Positions 1 through 12,427 of a stretch of DNA of 64,000 bases are shown piece by piece. Within the stretch, counting starts at the first letter, position 1. The number at the start of each line of letters is the position of its first letter. A program made the position numbers and the translations under genes. This DNA is from Bacteroidales bacterium (lineage in GTDB: Bacteria > Bacteroidota > Bacteroidia > Bacteroidales > UBA932). Location of the stretch: contig JAAYCA010000036.1 in the NCBI GenBank assembly GCA_012744435.1, positions 20,646 to 84,645 of the forward strand, in the 5' to 3' direction. The notes beneath the pieces were generated by a model that saw only the letters and a list, made by a program, of their open reading frames with translations, made no database searches and had not been told where the DNA came from.

Positions 1-672
1 TGAAGTCCCGGCACGGGAACCTATCTCTTCCTGTTTCGCGACCAGCGAAGCGTACTGCCGCTTGGCGTTGCCGGGCAGCAGCACCCAGCGGGTGCGTTCG
101 TCGTCCGGATCGAAGGCGTTCTGCGGCAGGGGCGCCCCTATCTGCACCGCCGCGCGGGAATGTGCGAGGCGCGTGACCAGGCGCATCAGCACCGGCAGGC
201 GCAGCGACTCCGACAGCGCGAAGGCATCCGCAACCATATCGAAGGCCTCCTGCTGGCAGGAGGGCTCCAGGATGGGCACCATCGCGAATCTGCCGTAGAA
301 GCGGGAATCCTGTTCGTTCTGGGAGGAATGCATCGAAGGGTCATCGGCCGCCAGCACCACCAGGCCGCCCTTCACGCCCGTGACGGCGGCGTTGACGAAA
401 GCGTCGGCGCAGACGTTCATTCCCACATGTTTCATGCACACCAGGGCGCGTTTGCCGGCATAGGACATGCCCAGCGCCGCCTCCATCGCCGTTTTCTCGT
501 TGGTGCACCAGCGGCTCCGCACCCCGCGTTCCCGTGCAAGGGGGCTCTGCTGGATGTACTCCGTGATCTCCGTGGAAGGGGTGCCGGGATAAGCATAAAC
601 GCCGGACAGCCCTGCATACAAGGCCCCCAGCGCCACGGCTTCATCGCCCAGCAATAATCGTTTCTCAGACAT
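1..672 (-). CDS. iorA: indolepyruvate ferredoxin oxidoreductase alpha subunit (3' end truncated by window edge)
   Basis: Reverse-strand frame from ATG at 672 reads MSEKRLLLGDEAVALGALYAGLSGVYAYPGTPSTEITEYI...RWCTNEKTAMEAALGMSYAGKRALVCMKHVGMNVCADAFVNAAVTGVKGGLVVLAADDPSMHSSQNEQDSRFYG, typical of the IorA thiamine-diphosphate enzyme. Open to position 1, so absent from the ORF track. Confidence 0.88.
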   Translation of the reverse strand, partial: MSEKRLLLGDEAVALGALYAGLSGVYAYPGTPSTEITEYIQQSPLARERGVRSRWCTNEKTAMEAALGMSYAGKRALVCMKHVGMNVCADAFVNAAVTGVKGGLVVLAADDPSMHSSQNEQDSRFYGRFAMVPILEPSCQQEAFDMVADAFALSESLRLPVLMRLVTRLAHSRAAVQIGAPLPQNAFDPDDERTRWVLLPGNAKRQYASLVAKQEEIGSRAGTS

Positions 673-730
673 GACTACCAACTATAAGGTAACATCAAAA
701 ATAATCGATTCTTTCGAAGAAAACAAGAAA

Positions 731-757
731 CGCCGCCGAATCTTCAGTCCGGCGGCG
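731..757 (-). terminator. rho-independent-like hairpin after the PUL
   Basis: CGCCGCCG (731-738) / CGGCGGCG (750-757), 8-bp stem, followed on the minus strand by TTTCTTGTTTT; directly downstream of the CDS ending at 778. Confidence 0.7.
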
Positions 758-777
758 CATAAAAAACGGAATCCTGC

Positions 778-1812
778 TCAGGGCTCCGCCTTGGCGGCAT
801 GAAGGCGGAAGCGCGATTCCATGTCTCCGAAAAGAAGGCGGGTATCCACGCTCCTGTAGACGATGATATCCCTGTTCGGTGCGCTGAAGTCATACAGGCC
901 GGCCTCCGTAATGTGCGGAGCCTTGGTAACTTTATAAAAGGAACCGGCCGCACCGGGCTCGAAGGTGGTGGTCAAGGTACTGATCAGACAAAGCGGGCTG
1001 TCGCCGAGGACATAGGTATCGGCCATGCGGGCAAAGCCCCCCAGCTTGGAACAGAGATAATCCCCGATTTCCCCCAGCGGGGCGATCTTGTCGTCCAGTT
1101 CGGCCATGCTGTACATGCACTGCCGATAGACGTCACGGGGGATCTGCCAAAGCGTCAGGTCGCTGTCGTTGAACACGACCCGGGCGGCATTGACGTCAAG
1201 CCGCAGGTTGTATTCCACGAGATTGGCTCCCTGAAGATGCTCCGGCGGGAAGGGATGGCCGAAGTCGTATTCCTGGCCGCCTATCCAAAGCAGTATGACA
1301 TTCCTGGAAATGGATGGATCCATCAGCCAGGCACTGGCGATATCGGTGAGCGGGCCGCCGAAAAGCAGGTACAGGGGCCTCTCGGGCGAAGCCTTGTGCG
1401 CCTCTTCGATGATCAGGCGCGCGCCTTCCGATTCGACCGGCGTCGCGGGATCGGACATCGGTCCCGGCGCCCCGGGCCGCACCTCGATCTGCCCCGTCTT
1501 GCCCACGATATCGATGATCTCGAGGGCACGGCTCACGGAAATCTCGGCATTGTTGCGGGCGCCCGCCTCATTCCGGGTCTGCCCCCACGCCTGCGACCGG
1601 GCTCCGACATGGGCCCCGACAATCCCGCGGACATCGGAACTTGCGCAGAGCAGCTGATGCATCAGATGGAAGAGACCGTCGCCATCGCCGCAAAGGTCGT
1701 TGTCAACGAGGACCTTCACCCTGCCACCCTGCTGCGCCCGAATGGCGGGCTGGGCCTGCAGGCCGGCAAGCGGAAGGAGGAGCAAGAGGATCGTGAGGAG
1801 TCTCTTCATCAT
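778..1812 (-). CDS. secreted nucleoside hydrolase-like protein (IUNH superfamily)
   Basis: Signal peptide MMKRLLTILLLLLPLAGLQAQ; Asp-rich N-terminal motif VKVLVDNDLCGDGDGLFHLMHQLL resembling the IUNH DxDxxxDD metal site; LLFGGPLTDIASAWLMDPSISRNVILLWIGG typical of the fold. Confidence 0.75.
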   Translation of the reverse strand: MMKRLLTILLLLLPLAGLQAQPAIRAQQGGRVKVLVDNDLCGDGDGLFHLMHQLLCASSDVRGIVGAHVGARSQAWGQTRNEAGARNNAEISVSRALEIIDIVGKTGQIEVRPGAPGPMSDPATPVESEGARLIIEEAHKASPERPLYLLFGGPLTDIASAWLMDPSISRNVILLWIGGQEYDFGHPFPPEHLQGANLVEYNLRLDVNAARVVFNDSDLTLWQIPRDVYRQCMYSMAELDDKIAPLGEIGDYLCSKLGGFARMADTYVLGDSPLCLISTLTTTFEPGAAGSFYKVTKAPHITEAGLYDFSAPNRDIIVYRSVDTRLLFGDMESRFRLHAAKAEP

Positions 1813-1833
1813 TTTTTACAAAGATAACACTAT

Positions 1834-2712
1834 TTACGGCATCTGGGTCGCGAAATGGCGGGTGAAATACACCATCGCACGACGCAGGGCATCATACCAA
1901 TAGTAGGACGCGTGGGCGCCGTCGAAGCAGCGGAACTGCGCCTTCATTCCATTCTTCTTCATCTGCTGGTAAGTGGCCACGTTGGCGTCGAACAGGAAGT
2001 CGTCGTCGCCGCAGTCCAGCACAAAATACACGCTCTTGGCAGCCTCGATCTGGGCAGCGGTATAGGTGCCGCCATTCATGGTGGCAGGGAGCACCGACGG
2101 ATTGGGCTGGTCGGAGGCAAAGGCTGCCGGGCTGACCGCCGCGCTGATCGCATAGACGCTGCTGAACATGTCCGGGTGGCGCATGCCGTAATTGAAGGAA
2201 CCTCCTCCGCCCATGGACAGTCCGCCGATGGCCCGGTGCCCCTTGTCCGGAATCGCCCGGTAGCGCTTCTCGATGACCGGGATCAACTCCTTGAAGAAGT
2301 AATCCTCGTATTTCCAGCCGTCCTGGTTGAAATAGCCCTGATGGCCCCCTTCATTGGCATTCGGGAACACGACGATGCACTCGGCGGCGCTGCCGTCATT
2401 GGTGATCATGGTAATGGCTTCGAAAATCATGGAGACGGCGATATTGGCCCACTCCCAGTCGTTCTCGCCGGCACCGTGGAGCATATATACCACCGGATAC
2501 TTGCGCTCCGGCTCACGGCTGTAGCTCCGCGGAAGCATCACGGAGAAATTCTTGTCCACGCCGAGGATCTCGCTGTGGAAATAGAGGTGCTCGACCGGGA
2601 TCGGGAACACGCGCGCCTGATGGGCGGCAGGGTCCTGCTCCTTGACCTCCTGGGCCTGGAGCGCAAGGGTCATCGCGAAAATAACGCTTGCAAGGGTAAA
2701 GATTTTCTTCAT
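1834..2712 (-). CDS. secreted alpha/beta-hydrolase esterase (CE1 / esterase D-like)
   Basis: ORF 1834-2814; likely start at 2712 (MKKIFTLASVIFAMTLALQAQ signal peptide). YPVVYMLHGAGENDWEW and GHRAIGGLSMGGGGSFNYGMRHPDMF (GxSMGG nucleophile elbow). Confidence 0.85.
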   Translation of the reverse strand: MKKIFTLASVIFAMTLALQAQEVKEQDPAAHQARVFPIPVEHLYFHSEILGVDKNFSVMLPRSYSREPERKYPVVYMLHGAGENDWEWANIAVSMIFEAITMITNDGSAAECIVVFPNANEGGHQGYFNQDGWKYEDYFFKELIPVIEKRYRAIPDKGHRAIGGLSMGGGGSFNYGMRHPDMFSSVYAISAAVSPAAFASDQPNPSVLPATMNGGTYTAAQIEAAKSVYFVLDCGDDDFLFDANVATYQQMKKNGMKAQFRCFDGAHASYYWYDALRRAMVYFTRHFATQMP

Positions 2713-2753
2713 AAATATATTTGAATGATGGTTGACAATATATTGGGAACCGC

Positions 2754-5114
2754 TCATCTGCGGGTTAATTCGTGGATGGGTTGCACCGGTGCCATGACAT
2801 CGTGGACCGGCCATTTGAGCAGTTTGGGGACACGGGTATCCGCCGAGCAGCGGATATCTTCCACACTCGCGCCAAAGAGGAAACGATAGGTGCCGGGAGC
2901 CGTTTCCCAGGCGGAAGAAGCCTCGTTGAAGGAGGCAAGCGTGTAAGCATCTACCGGCAGGGTCAGGGTCTCGCTCTGCCCGGGCTGCAGAAGGGCCGTT
3001 TTGGCAAAGGCCCGCAACTCCCGGTCCGGCTTCTCCAGCCCGCCCGCAGGCGCGGAAACATACAGCTGGACGGTCTCCTTGCCTGCCACGCGTCCGGTAT
3101 TGGTCACGGTCACGCTGGCCACGAACCCGTCGGCGGTTTTACGCACGGTGGCCTTGGAATAAGCAAAATCCGTATAACTCAGACCATAGCCGAAGGGATA
3201 GGATACCTCCTTCCCGAAGGAGGAAAAGTAGCGGTAGCCTACGTAGATCCCCTCTTCGTAAAGGGTAAAATCCACATCCTTGACAAGCGGTTCCACCCGC
3301 CCGGTCACCGACATCGTGGAGCCGAACGAGGGCGGACCGTTGAAGTCGTACGGGAAGTTGTATGAAGAGGGATGGTCGAAGTACTGCATGGGGAAGGTCA
3401 TGGGGAGTTTGCCGGAAGGGTTGACATCGCCCGTCAAGGCATCCGCCACGACATCTCCTCCCTCCTGGCCAAGCTGCCAGGCAAGCAGGATGGCATCCGG
3501 CCAGGCCTTCCAGGAGGCCGTCTCGATCACGCCGGAGATATTGAGGATCACGATAACCTTCTTTCCCGCCACATGATAGGCATCGCAGACATTTCGGATC
3601 AGGTCCGTCTCGGCCGCCGTCAGGTTGAAATCGTCCGGGATCTTGCGGTCCCGGGATTCTCCGGCATTGCGGCCGATGGTGATGATGGCCACGTCGCCCT
3701 CGGCGGCATGCTGGAAGGCGTCGCTGCGCGACAACTCCAGTTCCGCGGCAATGGGCCGGGTATTCACCATACTGGCACGGAAGCCCGCATAACGGGCCTC
3801 GTGCAGGTCCAGGTGGCGGCCATAGAGATTCTCCAAATAAGCGTTGAGCCGGAAGCCGGCATCATGAAGACCGTCCTTGAGGCTGCGTACATAAGCGGCA
3901 TTGACCTGGCCGGAGCCGGTCCCGCCGGCAATGAATTTGTAGGACGTGTTGCCGTAGAGGTCGATCTGGTCCACACCCTTCAGCGGCAGCGCACCGCCTT
4001 CGTTCTTGAGCAGGACCATCCCCTCGCCCGCCGCCTGACGGGACACGCTTTTGTGGGCCTGCAGGTCCGGGGCGTCCGCGGCCCTGCGGCCGCGGAACGT
4101 GCCCGTACGGACGATGACCTCGAGCATGCGGCGCACGCACTTGTCCACATCCGCTTCCGGAAGCTCGCCCGAGCGGACCTTCTCCACGATCTCGCGGATC
4201 TGGCTCTTGTGGCCCGGCATCATCAAGTCGTTGCCGGCACTGACCTCGGCAGCCGTGTTGCGCCGGGCGGTCCAGTCGGTCAGGACGATCCCGTCAAAAC
4301 CCCACTCATCCCGGAGGATGGTGGTCAGCAAGGCGGGATCTTCCTGGGTCCAAATGCCGTTGATGCGGTTGTAGGACGACATCACCGTCCATGGGTGCGA
4401 CTCCCGCACCGTAATCTCAAAACCCTTGAGGTAGAGTTCGCGCAAGGCGCGCTGCGACAGGATGACGTCGTTGTCTTTGCGATTGGTCTCCTGGCTGTTG
4501 GCGGCAAAATGCTTGATGGAAGTGCCGACCCCGCGGCTCTGGATGCCGTCCACCATGGCAGCGGCCATCTTGCCGCTCACGAGCGGATCCTCCGAGTAAT
4601 ATTCGAAATTCCTTCCGCACAGCGGGTTGCGGTGCAGGTTCAGGGCCGGGGCCAGGATGACGTCCACGCCATACGCCTCGGCCTCCTCACCCATGGCCGT
4701 TCCGATGCTGTGCAGCAGGTCGGTGTTCCAGGTAGAAGCGAGGGCCGTGCCGACAGGATAGGCCGTGCAATAGAACTCCCCCGCCTTGTCGGGCCGGGTG
4801 GTGGCCAGGCGCAGGCCGGCCGGCCCGTCCGCCATCACGATGTTGGTGATGCCCAGGTGCGGGAAACCGTAAGTGGACCCGCCTACAGACATCTTATTGT
4901 CGTAGATCCGGGCAGTAGACGGAAGGTCGTAGACAGCCTCCGACGGATCTCCTCCCGCCAGTACGCCCTGGTTGGAGCCAACCAGCAGGGTGGCTTTCTC
5001 CTCGAGGGTCATGGATCTGAGCACCTCTTCTATGTTTCCTTCCGACAACTTCGGCTGTGCCGTCATCGGAAGGCATAGCAGGATACCCAATAGGAAAAGA
5101 GAGGATTTATGCAT
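2754..5114 (-). CDS. glycoside hydrolase family 3 beta-glycosidase with fibronectin III-like C-terminus
   Basis: 786 aa with signal peptide; KHFAANSQETNRKDNDVILSQRALRELYLKGFEI, GIVLTDWTARRN (GH3 nucleophile region), GKLPMTFP, PFGYGLSYTDF. Confidence 0.93.
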   Translation of the reverse strand: MHKSSLFLLGILLCLPMTAQPKLSEGNIEEVLRSMTLEEKATLLVGSNQGVLAGGDPSEAVYDLPSTARIYDNKMSVGGSTYGFPHLGITNIVMADGPAGLRLATTRPDKAGEFYCTAYPVGTALASTWNTDLLHSIGTAMGEEAEAYGVDVILAPALNLHRNPLCGRNFEYYSEDPLVSGKMAAAMVDGIQSRGVGTSIKHFAANSQETNRKDNDVILSQRALRELYLKGFEITVRESHPWTVMSSYNRINGIWTQEDPALLTTILRDEWGFDGIVLTDWTARRNTAAEVSAGNDLMMPGHKSQIREIVEKVRSGELPEADVDKCVRRMLEVIVRTGTFRGRRAADAPDLQAHKSVSRQAAGEGMVLLKNEGGALPLKGVDQIDLYGNTSYKFIAGGTGSGQVNAAYVRSLKDGLHDAGFRLNAYLENLYGRHLDLHEARYAGFRASMVNTRPIAAELELSRSDAFQHAAEGDVAIITIGRNAGESRDRKIPDDFNLTAAETDLIRNVCDAYHVAGKKVIVILNISGVIETASWKAWPDAILLAWQLGQEGGDVVADALTGDVNPSGKLPMTFPMQYFDHPSSYNFPYDFNGPPSFGSTMSVTGRVEPLVKDVDFTLYEEGIYVGYRYFSSFGKEVSYPFGYGLSYTDFAYSKATVRKTADGFVASVTVTNTGRVAGKETVQLYVSAPAGGLEKPDRELRAFAKTALLQPGQSETLTLPVDAYTLASFNEASSAWETAPGTYRFLFGASVEDIRCSADTRVPKLLKWPVHDVMAPVQPIHELTRR

Positions 5115-5115
5115 G

Positions 5116-6639
5116 CTAAAAGACTGTTATAACTGTTCGCAAATAGGTCGTCAGCTGCGGGGAGCCGCTGTCGGCGACCGTCAGCACCAGGTGGATGGTA
5201 TCGCCGTCCTTCGCGTCTGCAGGGACGGTGACGGAAGTCGCAGCAGCGGAGGGATCAGCCACGGCGACGTCTCCCTGATAGGAGCCGACCTTGTACTGGG
5301 CCCAGCTGCAGGTCAGGTCGTCCCCGTCAGGATCGGAAACGCGGACCTTCAGCTTCAGCGTCTGGCCGGGAGCGGCCGTCAGAGCCAGCGGGCCCTTCAC
5401 GACCGGTTCATGGTTCACGGCGGAATAGTCCGGCGTCGTGCTCCAGGCCATGCGGGCGGCGAAGCTATTCTGGACGGCCGGCACAAAATCCGGCAGAACG
5501 GCATCCTGCGTCGCACGCATGGAGAACGGGGCCGTGAAGCCGGCCTGGCGCTCTTCGGCGGTCATTTCCCGCCGGCGTCCGGCCCAGCCGCCCCATTCCT
5601 GAACTTCCCAGGCCCGAAGGCCGTTGCCGATCAGGTTCAGGTACATCGGGGTGTCGCCCTCGCTGATGAAATTGCCTTCCGGCTGTGGCGGGGACCACAC
5701 CCAGTAGCCTTGCGCCACCAGCTCTTCCGTGGTGAAGCCCTTCAAGCCGAAGTAGTCGGTGAAGTCGCCGGGAGCCATCTGCTTGCCATCGCCCCAGACG
5801 CGGTACATCGCGCCGAAGGGTCCCTGGCTCTTGATCTTTTCGGCCGTCCAGGCCGAAGAAAAATACAGTGTATCCGCCGGATCCAGTACGCCCCGCTTGG
5901 CGCCATAGCCCAGCGAGATGACACCGGCATTCAGGATGATGGACTCGATGTCGGGCCACTCTTTCTGGACGTAATCCCGGTAGGTCTGGTCCTGCTGGCC
6001 GGAGAGGCAGAATTTGGCCTTGGCGGACACCTTGGCCTTGATGGCAGTCCATTCCGGCGTCCCCTCATACTGCTCCTGGATGCTCTTCAGTGCCCGGGAA
6101 GCCGTGCTGGGACCGCCCCAGACCTGGATGAAGACCGGCCGGGGATCATCGTCCAGCAGTACCTGCCTGATCAGGTCGGAGCCCGGCGTATCGTGCTCCA
6201 TTTCGCCTTCAAACCAGACGTTGCCTTCTCGGATGATAGATTTGAGATACTCCGGACTAGGATAGTCCGGGTTGTGCTTCACCAGATTCGGATACACCTG
6301 CGCATAGGCCTCCACATCCTCGTCGATGAATCGCTCCCCTTCCGCCCAGCGCCAGTGGGTCTGCGGGCCCAGGTCACGCCCGGCCCGGGCATATTCACGG
6401 CCCGGGATATACTGTGTCGTGCCCTTACCGTCGCCCTTCCAGTGGAACTGGCTGCTGGCATAGATCAGGCCCTCCGTATCGAAATCGGTGGAGAACAGCA
6501 GATAGCGGATGAGCGAATTGTGGTCATCCAGCTCCGGATCGCAGGTCACGATCACCCGGGGTTTGAGGGGTTCAGCCTGCCGGGAGCACGCAGCAAACAA
6601 TACGGTTACAAGTACTAAAGGGAAGAAGAATCGTTTCAT
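5116..6639 (-). CDS. DUF1593/Sde182-like lipoprotein (nucleoside hydrolase-like domain plus C-terminal Ig-like domain)
   Basis: Lipobox LFAACSRQ; PRVIVTCDPELDDHNSLIRYLLFSTDFDTEGLIYASSQFHWKGDGKGTTQYIPG; C-terminal SDPDGDDLTCSWAQYKVGSY. Confidence 0.85.
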   Translation of the reverse strand: MKRFFFPLVLVTVLFAACSRQAEPLKPRVIVTCDPELDDHNSLIRYLLFSTDFDTEGLIYASSQFHWKGDGKGTTQYIPGREYARAGRDLGPQTHWRWAEGERFIDEDVEAYAQVYPNLVKHNPDYPSPEYLKSIIREGNVWFEGEMEHDTPGSDLIRQVLLDDDPRPVFIQVWGGPSTASRALKSIQEQYEGTPEWTAIKAKVSAKAKFCLSGQQDQTYRDYVQKEWPDIESIILNAGVISLGYGAKRGVLDPADTLYFSSAWTAEKIKSQGPFGAMYRVWGDGKQMAPGDFTDYFGLKGFTTEELVAQGYWVWSPPQPEGNFISEGDTPMYLNLIGNGLRAWEVQEWGGWAGRRREMTAEERQAGFTAPFSMRATQDAVLPDFVPAVQNSFAARMAWSTTPDYSAVNHEPVVKGPLALTAAPGQTLKLKVRVSDPDGDDLTCSWAQYKVGSYQGDVAVADPSAAATSVTVPADAKDGDTIHLVLTVADSGSPQLTTYLRTVITVF

Positions 6640-8252
6640 TACTTGACGGTTATGATGGTTCGCAGATACTTGGTCAGCACCGGATCACCGTTGTCCCGGG
6701 CCTGGAGGACGAAGTGGATCGTGTCGCCGCTCTTGGCGTCGGCGGGCACGGTGAAGGTGGTCTCGGCCGTCTCGGGGCTGTCCACGGAAAGGGCCTCGGC
6801 ATTGGTCAGCACATAGCTGCCCACCGGGAAGTACCACCATTTCAGCGCAAGGGCATCGCCGTCGGGATCGGTGGCTTTCGCCTTGATCTTGAGGGTCTCG
6901 CCGGGAGCCGCCGTCAGTTCGAACGGGCCCTTCAGCTCAGGATAATGGTTCGCATCGGCAAAAGCGGGCGTCACAGACCACTTCATACGCGCAGCCTCGG
7001 AGAGATTCCGTTCGGGAGCCATGTTGGGGAAGGTATGGTCCTCCGCTCCGCCGCCACGCATCATGGCCATCATCGCCGCCATGTCGGGAGAGCTGTTCGT
7101 CCCTGTCGAGGGCGCCGGCCCCGGGCGGTTGCCCGGCTGGCGGCCCATCGTAGAGATATTGGTGCCCATATAGCGGGGATGCCCGGACTCCGGTGCGCCT
7201 CTCTTGATGTCCCAGCGACCGCTCCAGCCACCCCAGGTCGGATCCTCCCAGGCGCGGAGACCATTGTCGATCATCATGTAGAAACAGCCGCTGTCACCGT
7301 CGCCGTAGAGGGTGCCCTTCGGCTGGATGTTGCTCCAGACATAGTAGCCTTCGGCTCGCATCTCGTCGGCGGTCTTGCCGGCGGACGGGCCGATGAAGTC
7401 GGTCATGTCGCCGGGGACCATCTGCTTGCCGTCACCCCAGAGGCGCACACGGGCACCGATCGGGCCGATGGTCATGTATTTCGCCGTCCACTCGGGATCG
7501 GTCAGGCTGGGATTGCCGCTGTAGCGGCCCATCTGGGCATTGGTGCTCCACACCCAGACATCCGGCCAGTTCACGGCAATATACTTATTGTAAGCGTTGT
7601 CCTGGTCGCCGGAGAGGCAGAGGATTACTTTTTCGTTGACCTTCTTTACGATAGCGTCCCATTCGGCCGTTCCCTTGTACTCATCCTCGATGCTGCGCAG
7701 GGCAGCGGCGATGGAAGAGGAGCCGCCCCAGGCCTGGATGAAGAGCGGGCCCGGCTTGTCGTCCAGGATGTTTTCCTTGATCAGCTTGGAGCCGTCCGTG
7801 TCGTAAGAATAGTCTCCCTCGAAGATGCAATTGCCCCACTTGGTCACGCTGCGCAGGTACTCCGGGGTCGGGTAGCGCTTGTCGTGGACTTTCAGATTCG
7901 CGTAGCACTGTTCATAAGCATCGATAATGTCATCGATGAAGCGCTCTTCGGGATTGAAGCGCCAGGAAGTCTGCGGGCCGAGGCCCATGTTGTCATACTC
8001 GCCGCCCGGGATGAACTGGGTCGTGCCCTTGCCGTCGCCGAGCCAGTGGAAACGGCTGCTGGTATAGACCAGGCCGTCGATCTGGAAGTCGGTGGCATGC
8101 AGCAGGAACCGGACCATGGAATTGTTGTCGTCCAGCTCGGGGTCGCAGGTGACGATGGTGCGGGGCGCCTGGAAGGTGCCGTCTTTGGGAGCGCAGGCCA
8201 CGGAAAGCAGCGCAGCCACGCCCAGGAGGGAGGAAAGGAAAAACCGTTTCAT
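6639..8252 (-). CDS. DUF1593/Sde182-like lipoprotein, paralogue 2
   Basis: Likely start 8252 (MKRFFLSSLLGVAALLSVACAPKDG lipobox). TIVTCDPELDDNNSMVRFLLHATDFQIDGLVYTSSRFHWLGDGKGTTQFIPG closely matches the neighbouring 5116-6639 protein. Confidence 0.85.
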   Translation of the reverse strand: MKRFFLSSLLGVAALLSVACAPKDGTFQAPRTIVTCDPELDDNNSMVRFLLHATDFQIDGLVYTSSRFHWLGDGKGTTQFIPGGEYDNMGLGPQTSWRFNPEERFIDDIIDAYEQCYANLKVHDKRYPTPEYLRSVTKWGNCIFEGDYSYDTDGSKLIKENILDDKPGPLFIQAWGGSSSIAAALRSIEDEYKGTAEWDAIVKKVNEKVILCLSGDQDNAYNKYIAVNWPDVWVWSTNAQMGRYSGNPSLTDPEWTAKYMTIGPIGARVRLWGDGKQMVPGDMTDFIGPSAGKTADEMRAEGYYVWSNIQPKGTLYGDGDSGCFYMMIDNGLRAWEDPTWGGWSGRWDIKRGAPESGHPRYMGTNISTMGRQPGNRPGPAPSTGTNSSPDMAAMMAMMRGGGAEDHTFPNMAPERNLSEAARMKWSVTPAFADANHYPELKGPFELTAAPGETLKIKAKATDPDGDALALKWWYFPVGSYVLTNAEALSVDSPETAETTFTVPADAKSGDTIHFVLQARDNGDPVLTKYLRTIITVK

Positions 8253-8309
8253 GATATGATAGTTTCGTTGACTTCTCTCCGTAAAGATAAGCAAACGAAA
8301 CTATAAATC

Positions 8310-8323
8310 AAAAGAAATCGAAA
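8310..8323. promoter_or_regulatory. candidate DeoR-type operator copy 2 (AAAAGAAATCGAAA)
   Basis: Exact 14-mer match to 22890-22903, 20 nt beyond a near-consensus minus-strand -7 box TATCTTTA (8282-8289) ahead of the DUF1593 gene starting at 8252. Confidence 0.42.
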
Positions 8324-8372
8324 TGTTTTTCACATGATTCAAAAATGGATCTGATAACTGAAGTACGGAAAA

Positions 8373-8401
8373 ACCCGCCTGGATTCTCCATCCAGGCGGG
8401 T
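8373..8401 (-). terminator. rho-independent terminator downstream of CE1-like esterase
   Basis: 11-bp perfect stem ACCCGCCTGGA/TCCAGGCGGGT with 7-nt loop, followed on the minus strand by TTTTT. Confidence 0.85.
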
Positions 8402-8421
8402 CTCCGGTTTAATCTGTAAGC

Positions 8422-11128
<2,707 letters not shown>

Positions 11129-11137
11129 ATTATTATT

Positions 11138-12340
<1,203 letters not shown>

Positions 12341-12363
12341 TTAATTATATGTTTCAGAATAAA

Positions 12364-12401
12364 AACCTGCCCGGGCCCGTTTCCCAGGCTGCGGGCAGGT
12401 T
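12364..12401 (-). terminator. terminator or attenuating hairpin downstream of susD-like gene
   Basis: 10-bp stem AACCTGCCCG/CGGGCAGGTT; minus strand continues TTTTTATTC. Confidence 0.75.
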
Positions 12402-12427
12402 GAATCATCGCACGGAGCGGGAACAGG

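Noticed and set aside
3372-5078. 568-aa plus-strand ORF opposite GH3
   Set aside because: Shadow ORF of a clear GH3 enzyme; similar antisense ORFs occur across the whole window.
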